A stretch of 64,000 bases of DNA. Source: Bedellia somnulentella (Eukaryota; Arthropoda; Insecta; Lepidoptera; Bedelliidae). The stretch covers positions 6,181,912 to 6,245,911 of the forward strand of contig OY755196.1 in NCBI GenBank assembly GCA_963576735.1, in the 5' to 3' direction. This document shows positions 10,080 through 20,040 of the stretch, piece after piece; within the stretch, counting starts at the first letter, position 1; the number at the start of each line of letters is the position of its first letter. The translations under genes and the position numbers were made by a program. The notes beneath the pieces were generated by a model. It worked only from the letters and a program-made list of their open reading frames with translations. It did no database searches and was not told where the DNA came from.

Positions 10080-12465
10080 ACAGTGGTGTTTAATTGAACA
10101 AAAGGCGGCCTCTGCCAAACCGTTAAAATGGGGAGTATAAACTGGCTCAAATTTAAAATACCTATATACCTTCGTGAGCTATTTTACCTTCTTAGTCTGA
10201 CTCTTTTAAGAATTTAGAAAGTTCATTATAAGTGCCAACAAAGTTAGTGCCATTATCAGACGTGATGCTTTGCGGCTTCCCGCGTCGGGAAACGAAACGA
10301 TGTAATGCGGCCAGGTAGGCTTCACTGGATAGAGCTGTAAGAAGTTCGATGTGACAGGCCTTTATCGAATTGCATACAAATATTGCCAAAAATGACTGAA
10401 TTAATTTACAGCCAACAAATTAATTAAGTCATTTTCGGCAATATTTGTATGCAATTCGATAAAGGCCTGTCACATCGAACTTGTTACAGCTCTATCCAGT
10501 GAAGCCTACCTGGCCGCATTACATCGTATCTGCCAATAAGATAGGCCCACAATAGTCTACAGAACAATTATAGAATGGAAACTCGATTTCCGTGCGTGAT
10601 GTCGGCAACTGGCCCATAATAGGCTGAGTTGTTTCAGCTCGTTGCCTATAACAAGTGACACAATTTTTCACAATCTTTTTTGACAAATTAAGACCACCCA
10701 AAGGCCAATACATTAGTCTAATGGTAGCTAATAGAAGTTGGGGGCTAGCATGCAAATATTTTAAATGGAAATATTGAAATATTATTTTTGTTAAGTGATG
10801 TTGGCTGCATAACAAAATGGGATGTTTTACATCATAAGAATATGGTGAGTTATTGAGTCTGCCACCAACTCTAATAACGCCCTCAGTATCTAAAAATGGT
10901 GTCAAAGGAAGTAATCGGTTCTTTTTGGGCAAAGGTTTTACGCATTTTAAAATAGCATATTCATCACTAAACATTTCTAATTGTGCCCTTTTAATTATAA
11001 GATTTAATGATTTTTTAAGTTCAGTTACAGTTAAATGACCTTTTATTTTATTATTTTTATTCATACGATTGTAAATAAATCGTAATAAATATGCTATGAT
11101 TCGTTGTAATGAACTAAAGCTAGATTTAGTCTTTATGAAAGAGCATATTAAATCTGTATGACTATCATCGTTACTAAGTACTACTGAACAAGAAACTAAT
11201 TCTGGTAGATCGTGTTTCTCATGAATGTTGGGCATTTTTGGCCAATAATTTTCATTTTTCGCTAAAAAGGTGGGACCGGACCACCACAAAAATGAACTGC
11301 TGGTAAGATCAGCCTTCAGCGAGGTATTTTTAATGTATTAAGAGAAGGCAATGACTGGACGAAACAAACCAAAGGCGACGTATATCTTCAGAAGTCTAAT
11401 CATCCCATGTGCATTTTTCTATCCACAGCCTTTACATGATGAGCTTGGATTCTAAGACACAAGGGTTAACTAAACCTAGGGGATCAAAAATTTGACTAAT
11501 TATTGAAATTAAACGTCTTTTTGTAATTTTAGTATGATTGTCTACATTTATTGTAAAAGATAAAGAGTCACTATTACAAACCCAATTTAAACCAAGGGTT
11601 TTACTCGGTTTGTGAGTAGATATGTCGGAAATTTCTAAAACATTGGAAGATGAGTCTAAAGGAGGCATTATTTCTTGTAAAATTAAATTACTATTAGACC
11701 TAAATTTTCTCAAATTAAATTTGGCTGATGCCAGGGTGGATATTACACCCTTACAAATCCTAATAGCATCCTCAATTTTCGAAAAACTACCCAAGTAATC
11801 GTCGACATAAAAATCTCTCTCTATAGATTTTATAACATCGTTATCCGATGCAGTGGATGCCAAACTACATTAAGCATTTAGTGGCTAAATAAGGGGCACA
11901 CGCTGTGCCGTAAGTCACAGTGTTAAGAGTATAAGTTTTGAATACTTGTGACGAATCATGCTTGAAAATTATTTGCTGAAGAGAACGCTGGGAAGGGTGA
12001 ACTTCAATTGCTCTGTAAATTTTCTCTATATCGCCCGTAACCACATACTTGTGTTGACGGAAGCGCAGCAATATAGAGTACAAGTCTTCCTGTACAGTAG
12101 GGCCAACACGTAAAATATTATTTAAAAAAAGACCTGAGGAGGTAGCGGCCGAACTATCGAAGACTGTACGAAGCTTTGTTGTAAGGCTGTCGGGACGCTC
12201 TACAGCGTGATGAGGCATAAAATAATAGATTTGTTTTTGAAGACAGCCAAGAGAAAAATCTTTACTTTCTATCATGTGACCAAGGCGCTCATACTCGAGC
12301 ATGAAGTCAACATATAAAGACTTGAAATTAGGATTTCTTGAAAATTGACGCTCAAGGGAGAGGAAAAAAAATTTGGCTTGTTGATGTGAATCGCCTAAGA
12401 CTGAGGAGTCTTCCTTCAGCGGCAAAGAGACAACAAATGTACCATCGTCCTTACGATAGGTATTT
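10080..12465 (-). pseudogene. BEL/Pao retrotransposon pol relic B
   Basis: Better preserved BEL/Pao copy. From 12,465 down: TYRKDDGTFVVSLPLKED, RT (VGPTVQEDLYSILLRFRQ, VTGDIEKIYRAI, TACAPYLATKC, FYVDDYLGSF with YVDD at about 11,800), the SQIFDPLGLVNPC connection, WWSGPTFLAKN, the integrase zinc region (HASPQLLLATIR, CVTCYRQRAE), the core start VDYCGPILLAD, then ACHIELLTALSSEAYLAAL and ITSDNGTNFVGTYNEL, and a final YTPHFNGLAEA at about 10,110. Part of the RNase H is deleted near 11,330-11,430. The integrase core is broken by an inverted duplication centred on 10,412. There are no LTRs or gag. It is disabled by frameshifts. Confidence 0.85.
10297..10527. repeat. 110-bp inverted duplication inside BEL integrase
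   Basis: Arms 10,297-10,406 and 10,418-10,527 are reverse complements with only a few mismatches. The spacer is 11 bp (TACAGCCAACA). Both arms are integrase-core coding sequence, one in sense and one in antisense. The second arm replaces the codons that should join the two halves of the core. This looks like a template-switch or fold-back rearrangement rather than a transposon, since no separate termini or target duplication are seen. Confidence 0.85.
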
Positions 12466-12589
12466 AAAAAAAAAGTAAAGGAATCCGCTTGTTAAGATGT
12501 GATTTAAAGAGAATATGTGTAAATTACTTACCATTCTTATAATTAAATCCATGTAATCATGAATATTATTATTTACATCGGAGGACATT

Positions 12590-13790
12590 GTTTTATTGTT
12601 TACCAAAAGAGCGCAACCACCACAACGACCTGTAGGTAAAAGTACTGTGATATGGAAAACTAAAATTATAAGAAGGATGCTACCACGTCTCTGATAAACA
12701 GCTAACTATCGGGTTGAATCGATTCGACAAATAAACTAGATCACTTTTTTTGTGACCTAAGCTCCATGTGTTCCATTGCAGATATATCTGGCAATCCATT
12801 TTTTATCGATGTAAGTAATTCAGTAATAATTTTAGCAACGTGGTTCGGTATAGGAGTAGAAAAAGAGGTAAACGAAAGAATAATTGAGAGTTTATTGAAT
12901 CTTTATATTTTTTTACTTGAGGGGAGGGGTAACCACCACCTGAATTTTGTATAGAAATGGATAATATTTTGTTTAATTTGAATGTTCTTTCTTGTCATAA
13001 CTAGAAGAGGATCTTGAATTTTTCTTAGGTATAAACATTGTTTTTTATATGATCTTTGAGTAGAGCTTTCCGCTTTAGATACTTCGGCATAACTAGGCTG
13101 AGAACTGGGAATAACCTGGCTAGTTTCAAAATAAGATATTGTTTATTATTAAAACATTAATATTATTTTGGCGACCAAATTCAGGGTAGTTTTTATCATT
13201 GGCATCATGATTACCTTTGCACGAAATACATGTAGGTTGTTGTGAATCAATTGTACAGGAGTCCCCAGGATGGTCGTCACCACATCTAAAACATCGTGAT
13301 TTAGACCGACATTGCTCCTTTGAATGTCCAAAACGACAGCAATTATGGCATTAAAAAAAAAAAAAAAAATTTTAACACTGTTTATTTCAAAAAAATATTT
13401 ACAACACTTGGCCAGACAGTCTGAAAACCTTTTAGATTTTTATTAGACTGTCAGCTCGGCTTTTTATTTAAATACATATTGCATTGTAGGGTAATGATAT
13501 CGTTCAATTAACACAGAAGAATAACCTAAATAAATGTATTTTGGTTAAACTTGACTATCAAAAGTCAAAACAACAGACCTAGTAGGGATCCAAGAACTTA
13601 CACCCTCGATAACTGATTTTCTGGAGATTCTCCTAACCTTAATGACATTACCACAGTTAGTAGTTACCCGAATAGTTTCTTGTAATTCTTCCTCCTATTA
13701 ATCAGTAGGGACATACCGAATTATTCCCATTCCAGTTACATTATATGTTGGTATAAATACCTCGTATCGACTATTTAATATCATTTTTTG
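12590..13790 (-). pseudogene. LINE ORF1 (gag-like, zinc-knuckle) relic
   Basis: Minus-strand ORF1 of a Jockey/I-type LINE. From 13,790 down: IPTYNVTGMGIIRYVP, VIKVRRISRKS, SWIPTRSVVLTFDSQ, then three zinc knuckles CHNCCRFGHSKEQC, CFRCGDDHPGDSC and CISCKGNHDANDKN (13,150-13,350). A low-complexity tail (QPSYAEVSK) follows, then the C-terminus near 12,770. A short retroposon splits the frame just before the first knuckle, and further indels break it. Beyond the ORF1 stop a possible ORF2 start (MSSDVNNNIHDYMDL) at 12,589 runs straight into GTAAGT, and then into BEL relic B. It may belong to the same LINE type as the 4.9-7.7 kb relic. Confidence 0.75.
13345..13475 (-). mobile_element. Retroposon 3'-end fragment with homopolymer tail
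   Basis: Insertion in the LINE ORF1 relic immediately before the zinc knuckles. Read on the minus strand it contains TTTGAAATAAACAGTG and ends in a long T run (plus-strand A run at about 13,352-13,368). The ORF1 codons on both sides (PTMQ and CHNCC) rejoin when it is skipped. AATGC may be the target duplication. Confidence 0.5.
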
Positions 13791-14400
13791 TGAGGAAGTT
13801 ATTTAGTTGTCTATGAACCAGACGTTCAAGAACTTTAGAAAGGAAAGGTAAAATTGATATTGGGCGATAATCAGAAAAGGATTTAGGATTGGCTTTTTTG
13901 GGAATAGGGATAACTTCAGCTTCTTTCCATATCGTTGGGAATGACCCTGAGGATATGGAATTGTTAAGGATTTCGGTAATTACGGGAATTATTATGTCAA
14001 GGTAGGTAATAACATTTTACGACTAATACTATCACCACCTACCGCGTCTGAAGTGATTGACATAATATTACTCTTAACATCCCAATCGGTGAATTGACAA
14101 AGATGAAAAGGAGGAAAATCTGGAGTTGGAAGTGTAGAAAAATAATGCAAAGTTTCAGCTTTTTTAGATCTATCAAGGTCAATCAAAGGATCAATCAAAG
14201 GTTGACAATGGTGAAAAATGATTGTTAAGCGAAATGAGGTCAAGATCTTTTGGGATTGAATCTTGACGTGACTTTCCAACTCCTAGAGATCTAAGAAACT
14301 TCCAAACTTTGGCTTGATCGCCATTTTCAACAGATTTATGAATGTGGTTACGCTGTGCATCCCTACACACCTTATTGCAGTGATTTCGAATTAATACGTA
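13791..14400 (-). pseudogene. LINE-2 ORF2, middle and RT N-terminal part
   Basis: This is the downstream part of a LINE whose reading continues on the minus strand from 27,994 through three separated blocks. Here it holds the pre-RT linker (VLIRNHCNKVC, KVWKFLRSLGVGKS) and the first RT motifs (FPTIWKEAEVIPIPKK, SDYRPISILPFLSKVLERLV). The catalytic palm is missing: the copy is cut off near 13,790 against another LINE's ORF1. The other flank is the Gypsy-1 insertion, with ACGTA duplicated at 14,396-14,400 and 19,171-19,175. Confidence 0.75.
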
Positions 14401-14622
14401 TGTTGCCACCCTTATCTTAGGACGATTCTTTCGTGCTGTATCTAGTATAAATATTATCTGTATCATTCATTACAGATAAATACGTGTTAGAAGATAAGAT
14501 AAGTTATATGATAGATACGCACGTTTTATCTTAATATATAAGCTGTAACCTTTTATACAATAAATCAGACTATAACCATCTTTCGAGTCTCATTATTTGT
14601 TCCTGCCAAGACACAATGGCAA
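14401..14622 (+). repeat. Gypsy-1 5' LTR
   Basis: 222 bp starting TGTTGCCACC and ending ACAATGGCAA, with short inverted ends TTGCCA/TGGCAA. It includes a polyadenylation-like AATAAA near 14,561. Its 3' partner differs at one position. The primer-binding-site-like stretch TTGGTGACCCC starts two bases downstream. Confidence 0.92.
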
Positions 14623-14654
14623 ATTGGTGACCCCGAGAAAAGAATATACGCAAC

Positions 14655-15482
14655 ATGGCGCAGTCACCGTGCAAAACAAGTGGAAGTCAACAAGAAACAT
14701 TAGAAATAGCAGCTGGCACCTCAGTTTTATCCCGAATTCCGGAATTTTGGAAGGATCAACCGCGATTATGGTTCACGCAATTGGAAGCTACATTAGCACC
14801 ACAAAAACAAGGAGACGATTACAAATACAATATGGTAATAGCCAAGCTGTCGAAAGAAGAAATACTACAGGTCAATGACCTAATTTCATCACCGCCAACC
14901 ACAGAAAAATAGAAATCCATTAAGGAGCGTCTAATTGATTGCTATGAAGAATCCGAACACCAACAATTTGAGAAGTTACTAACAAACATGGAACTAGGCG
15001 ATCAAAAACCATCACAATTGCTACGGAAAATGCGAGTCCTCGGCAGAAACAAAATCGGCGACGAACCCATTAAACTACTGTGGCTCAGACTTTTGCCACC
15101 AACAGTTACCACAGTACTAGCTGTCACCGAGGACATAGACATCGAGAAGATGAGCCACATCGCTGACAAAATAATTATGAACTCAAAAGTTACCAAGGTA
15201 TCAGCAGTCAGCAGAAATACAGATGACAGCGGAACGGCACTCATATTAGCACAGTTAGCAAAATTACAATCAGAAATAGACGCAATTCAACAAAATCGCG
15301 GAGGCCATCGGCGTAATAATTATAAACATCAACGTTCTACAACGAGACCAAGTTCAAGATCAACCAGTCAAGTAAGAAATCAATTTTGTTACTACCACAG
15401 CAAATATAGAAAATATGCAAGAAACTGTATTAAACCATGCAGTTGGAATCCAAATTTCTATTATAAAAATCAGGGAAACTGA
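14655..15482 (+). pseudogene. Gypsy-1 gag (one in-frame stop)
   Basis: A single frame from ATG 14,655 to TGA 15,480-15,482, broken once by TAG at 14,910. The first part (IPEFWKDQPRLWFTQLEA) is the typical capsid-like N-terminus of this arthropod Gypsy group. Downstream the frame carries LLRKMRVLGRNKIGDE and LLWLRLLPP, then an Arg/Ser/Asn-rich basic tail with CYYHSKY...ARNC, a zinc-knuckle-like CX2-type remnant. The protein should be about 275 aa. The last codons GGA AAC TGA overlap a -1 slippery heptamer, so pol is probably made as a gag-pol fusion. Confidence 0.85.
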
Positions 15483-15533
15483 GTGAAGCACAGACTACGG
15501 CGGATCTCTGTGCCATTCACCCATCTAACCGCC
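15473..15533 (+). promoter_or_regulatory. Putative -1 ribosomal frameshift signal at gag/pol junction
   Basis: The heptamer G GGA AAC (15,473-15,479; X XXY YYZ pattern in the gag frame) lies directly before the gag stop. Eight bases further on, GCACAG (15,488-15,493) can pair with CTGTGC (15,508-15,513). Within that loop GGCGG (15,499-15,503) can pair with CCGCC (15,529-15,533), giving an H-type pseudoknot. Pol is open in the -1 frame from 15,467, after a TAA at 15,464. The motifs are seen in sequence; function is inferred. Confidence 0.7.
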
Positions 15534-18500
15534 TTAAGATCACAGACAAAAAAACGGGCATTACATTTTTAATCGACACGGGAGCAAATATTTCGGTTAT
15601 CAACAAGTCACACAGACAATCATTTAAACAAACCGAACAATATACCCTCTACGCCGCCAATGGGACAAAAATCAAAACGTACGGTGAGAAAACAATGACT
15701 TTGAATCTCGGACTACGGAGATGTTTTACATGGAATTTCATCATCGCTGACGTCACACAACCCATCATTGGAGCGGATTTCTTAGAACACTATAAATTAT
15801 TAGTGGATATAGCGGGTAAAAAAATTATTGACAGGGTTACGGAGCTGACGGCTCCGGCAAGCCTGAGCAAATCTACTCATCAAACAATTAGCACTATCAA
15901 CATGAGGGCGAACGTGCGCATTAATCAACTTCTACACAAATACGAAGATATCACTAGACCCTCCTCCCTACGCACTAACCCAAAACATAAGGTTGAACAT
16001 CATATTATCACTCAAGGACCACCCGTTGCCACGCGAGCCAGACCATTACCTCCAGGAAAATATCACATAGCAAAAAAAGAATTTCAAAATATGATGGAAC
16101 TCGGTATTTGTCGACCTTCAGACAGCCCCTGGGCCAGCCCACTACACATGGTAAAGAAAAAGAACGGTGAATGGAGACCATGTGGAGATTACCGGATGCT
16201 CAATAACGCGACCATACCTGACAAATATCCACTGGAAAACAAGAAAATACTCAGCAAAATTGATATACGGAAGGCCTATCATTGCATTCCGGTAAAAGAT
16301 ATAGAAAAAACCGCCATAATCACCCCGTAGGACTTTTTGAATATTTAAGAATGCCTTTTGGACTACGCAATGCAGCACAAACATTTCAAAGATTTATGGA
16401 CTCCCTATTCAGAGATTTGGACTTCATATTCGTATTTGTTGACGATTGTCTCATCGCATCAGAAAATGAAAATCAACACTATCAGCATTTAGAAATAGTT
16501 TTCAAACGTTTACAAGAAAATGGAATAAACATTAATCTCGAAAAATGTGAATTCCTCAAAGACAAATTGGATTTCCTAGGGCATCACATAACGAGCAAAG
16601 GAATACGCCCAACGGAAGAAAATTATAAGGCGATTATGGAATTTCCTAAACCGAAGACAATCAAGGAATTAAGGAGATTTTTGGGCATGATAAATTTTTA
16701 CAGAAATAACCTTCCACACGCAGCTGAAAATCAAAAAATTCTCAACGCATATTTAAAAGGTACGAAAAAGAACGACAATTCACCTATTCTCTGGACAACG
16801 GAAGCGGAAAAAGCTTACAATAAATGCAAAGAAAGCATAATGAATTCAGTAGTAACGGCCCACCCTTCCCGCACAGTTTCACTGGCGCTTGCGCTTATGA
16901 CAGATGCCAGTAACACCTGTATCGGCGCGGTCTTACAACAAAAATCCGGGACCAATTGGGAACCATTAGGATTTTACTCATGCAAATTGGACGAAACTCA
17001 ACAAAAATACTCAACATTCGACAGAGAACTGCTCGGCGTATATTTAGCTGTCAAACATTTCCAAAGATTAGTTGAAGGAAGACAGTTCACAATCTTTACA
17101 GACCATCGACCCTTGACATACGCTTTTTCCAAAAAACCGTCATCAAACGACACACCGCGACAAGTACGACAATTAGATTTTATTTCACAATATTGTACTG
17201 ATATTCAACACATAAGCGGACGTGACAATATCACTGCAGACGCTCTGTCACGTATAGAACAAATTGATATACCATCACCAATGAATTACGCCGATTTAGC
17301 AAAATATCAATCTACGGACAAAGAATTAATAAACTTGCGTAGCAACAAAAAATTAAAACTTCAAGATATCACGTTTCCAAACTCTTCTATAAGCATCACC
17401 TGCGATGTATCTACGGGAAAAAATCGCCCTTATTTACCACAAAAATTTCGCAAGCAAATATTTAACGTCATTCATGGATTAAGTCACCCAGGAAAAAGAG
17501 CTACCAGAAAAATGATAACTCAGAGGTACTTATGGTCAGGCATGAATAAAGACATCAATAACTGGTGTAAATTATGTATAGCCTGTCAGAAATCTAAGGT
17601 ACAACGACATACAATATCACCTTTAGGCAATTTCATGCCCGCGCAGCGTTTCGAACACCTACATATGGACATTGTCGGACCATTACGCATTTCACAAGGA
17701 AAGAGATATGTAATAACTATGATAGATCGATGTACGTCATGGCCCGAGGTATTCCCAGTAGAGGACATTACAGCAGAAACAGTGGCCAAAACACTATATG
17801 AGGGATGGATAACTCGTTTCGGATGTCCACTACGTGTCACCACCGATCAAGGCCGACAGTTTGAATCAAGAATATTCGAATCTCTTTCACAATTTCTAGG
17901 GGTACACAAAATTAGAACAACACCTTATCATCCACAATCAAACGGGATGATCGAGAGATTTCATAGAACATTAAAAGCGGCGCTGATGACTAGAGAAGCT
18001 AAGGATAATTGGGTTAAGGAAATTCCCCCAGTTCTGCTGGGACTACGGAGTTGTTTACGAGAAGACACGGGATATAGTGCAGCAGAGTCAACATACGGAA
18101 CACCTATAAGACTACCTGGAGGATTTTTTGAATCATCACCACATCAACTTTCTACTTACGAGGAGTTTGTAAAAAATATTCAGAAGGACATCACTCAGAT
18201 GACATCAATACCTAAACGAAAAAAATATGATCAAGCAGTTTTTGTACACCCAGAGCTCAAAGAGTGCTCACATGTATTCGTGCGATGCGACAGACTTAGG
18301 AAAAAATAAAATAAAAATAAAAATAAAATAAAATAATCATTTATTTCAAAATAAAAAGATAAATCTTTGTTTTTTGAACGTCAAATTTTAACTTATTACT
18401 AAGTTTACTTCGGATTCGGAAGGTGTTTTGTAAAACTCTCACACCGCCCTTCGAAGGACCATTCCCAGTGATAAGAAAAATGGATAAGACATACGTTATT

Positions 18501-18668
18501 AAAATAAAAGATAAGGAGACAACAATATCTATAGACAGATTAAAACCTGCATTTTTCATCAATAACGATTCAAACAACGTGCCAAGCACGACGAATAATT
18601 ACAACCAAAATAGCACGTACATCACACAATCAGGGCGTAAGGTAAAAAAAAACCGTAAGATATTGTAA
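15482..18668 (+). pseudogene. Gypsy-1 pol (protease-RT-RNase H-integrase)
   Basis: Order of domains: aspartic protease (FLIDTGANISV, about 15,570-15,600; PIIGADFLE), RT (RPCGDYRMLNN; KIDIRKAYHCIPV; RMPFGLRNAAQTFQRFMD; FVDD at about 16,436), RNase H (MTDASNTCIGAV, FDRELLGVYLAV, TDHRPLTYAF, NITADALSRIE), integrase zinc finger (HGLSHPGKRATR, CKLCIACQ), core (LHMDIVGPL, TTDQGRQFES, YHPQSNGMIERFHR) and a C-terminal tail with SIDRLKPAFF. One base is missing at about 16,327, where the frame passes from mod-2 to mod-1. Near 18,302-18,433 an A-rich retroposon insert splits the last ~80 codons. The catalytic residues otherwise look intact. Confidence 0.9.
18302..18433 (-). mobile_element. Retroposon 3'-end insertion in Gypsy-1 pol
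   Basis: About 130 bp between RLRK and TLTPPFEGPF codons. On the minus strand it reads to TTTGAAATAAATGATT followed by a (TTTTA)n-rich tail (plus-strand AAAATAAAAATAAAAT from 18,302). This is a 5'-truncated LINE or SINE end. A short AAAA-type duplication may flank it. Confidence 0.65.
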
Positions 18669-18948
18669 TCTGCTGACAACAAGAAGAAACAACCAGCATA
18701 GTTGCAACGGATAAATGTATTCAGCAATCCACACTAAGGTCAAGAGGGAAGCACTGACCTAATACACAACAGGCGTCAGCAAATCACCATAACAACAATC
18801 GTCAGCACATACATTCTTCGCGCCACAACAACATCAGCAAAAATCGTATTACTTAAGAATGACAAGTTCAATTCGTCATCGTAATATTGTACCATAACTA
18901 TATTATTATAATATTATTTTCTTTCATTTTTTTTAAAGGGGGGTGTAT
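18669..18948 (+). other. Gypsy-1 3' untranslated region and polypurine tract
   Basis: AT-rich sequence between the pol stop and the 3' LTR. It ends in the polypurine tract AAAGGGGGG (18,935-18,943), just before the LTR start TGTTGCC at 18,949. No env ORF is present. Confidence 0.75.
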
Positions 18949-19170
18949 TGTTGCCACCCTTATCTTAGGACGATTCTTTCGTGCTGTATCTAGTATAAAT
19001 ATTATCTGTATCATTCATTACAGATAAATACGTGTTAGAAGATAAGATAAGTTATATGATAGATACGCACGTTTTATCTTAATATATAAACTGTAACCTT
19101 TTATACAATAAATCAGACTATAACCATCTTTCGAGTCTCATTATTTGTTCCTGCCAAGACACAATGGCAA
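18949..19170 (+). repeat. Gypsy-1 3' LTR
   Basis: 222 bp, matching the 5' LTR with one visible substitution (ATATAAACTG here, ATATAAGCTG there). Followed directly by the ACGTA target duplication. Confidence 0.92.
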
Positions 19171-19175
19171 ACGTA

Positions 19176-19663
19176 CTTATCTTTGTTAAGAGCAGATGAT
19201 CGACATTTAAATTTTGTTTTTGCTTGTGCTTTTTTTGATAGAAGAGCCTTGATATCATATATATTATTGTTCATCATCAGTATCAGCGATAGCACATGAC
19301 ATCCAATCAATGTTTGAGGCATCTTCTCGTAGCCTATCAAGATCCATTCTACAAAAACTGCGCTGCAGAAGAATTTTCGGTTTATATTTAGGGGGACGAA
19401 TTTTATAGGACAGAAAAATTTAATCAAGATAAGAAAATGCATCAGCAGAAGTTTGACCTTGAAGAGCAACGTGATTAGGTGAAGAGACAGCCATAAGGTC
19501 AAGAAGAGAAGGTGTGCAATTTGGAAGATTATGAGTGGCAGTAAGGGGAAGAATGTGAAAATTACTACCATGAAAAATTGAAGCTAAGGATTTGGAGCGA
19601 GAATCACCTTTTAATAGACGTGTGTTAAAGTCACCCATAACAATTGAATGACTGTAAGAGGGA
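19176..19663 (-). pseudogene. LINE-2 ORF2, endonuclease C-terminal part
   Basis: Minus-strand block between the Gypsy-1 and Copia-1 insertions. It carries the apurinic-endonuclease-type motif VMGDFNTRLL at about 19,610-19,640, then THNLPNCTPSLLDLM and SPNHVALQGQTSADAF. The segment KAQAKTKFKCRSSALN would lead into the 13.8-14.4 kb block. The frame is broken by indels. On the other side the frame continues at 26,180 (FEKLLEDI) once Copia-1 is skipped. Confidence 0.8.
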
Positions 19664-19668
19664 GTGAT

Positions 19669-19853
19669 TGTTATAAAAAGTTATTATTGTGCAATGTAAT
19701 ATGGTCGAGGTGTGAGTGAGACAAAGATAAATTACACTCTCTCTCTCTAGGTGTCGCGGCGGCGTGGCGTTGTTCTGTATTAAGAGTGTGTGGCAAAAAG
19801 ATAATTAAAAGTTTTTCTAAAGTTTAAGCCCTCTTTTAATTTATATTCTATCT
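19669..19853 (+). repeat. Copia-1 5' LTR
   Basis: 185 bp from TGTTATAAAAAG to TTCTATCT, containing a CT-rich microsatellite-like run (ACTCTCTCTCTCT) and CGCGGCGGCG. The 3' copy shows A/T differences near the run and in AATTAAAAG/AATTAAATG. Confidence 0.9.
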
Positions 19854-20040
19854 GGTTGTGGGCCCAGATAACGAACTAAAACAAAAAGTATAAAAGTTTA
19901 AAAGGAGAGTAAATATTGTAGTGAAAAAGTGTAAAAACCGGCGAGCGTTGGCGGCACATTGTTTTTTGAGGTTAAGTCGGGAAGGAAATTACTTGTTCGA
20001 AAAATTCAGCAAGGCAGGAAAATCTACAAGAAGGAAGAAA

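Larger units (their letters stand above)
14401..19170 (+). mobile_element. Gypsy-1 LTR retrotransposon (nearly complete, inactivated)
   Basis: Full-length Ty3/Gypsy-type element. LTRs are 14,401-14,622 and 18,949-19,170 (222 bp each, TGTTGCCA...TGGCAA, one mismatch seen at the AAGCTG/AAACTG position). TSD is ACGTA (14,396-14,400 and 19,171-19,175). A primer-binding-site-like TTGGTGACCCCGAG follows the 5' LTR, and a polypurine tract AAAGGGGGG precedes the 3' LTR. One LTR difference suggests a young insertion. Yet gag has a stop, pol has a 1-bp frameshift near 16,327, and pol carries a ~132-bp retroposon insertion near 18,302. It split the minus-strand LINE-2. Confidence 0.92.

Noticed and set aside
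12560..12600. MSSDVNNNIHDYMDL followed by GTAAGT as a host first exon
   Set aside because: Its position right after the LINE ORF1 stop fits an ORF2 start better, and no second exon was found.
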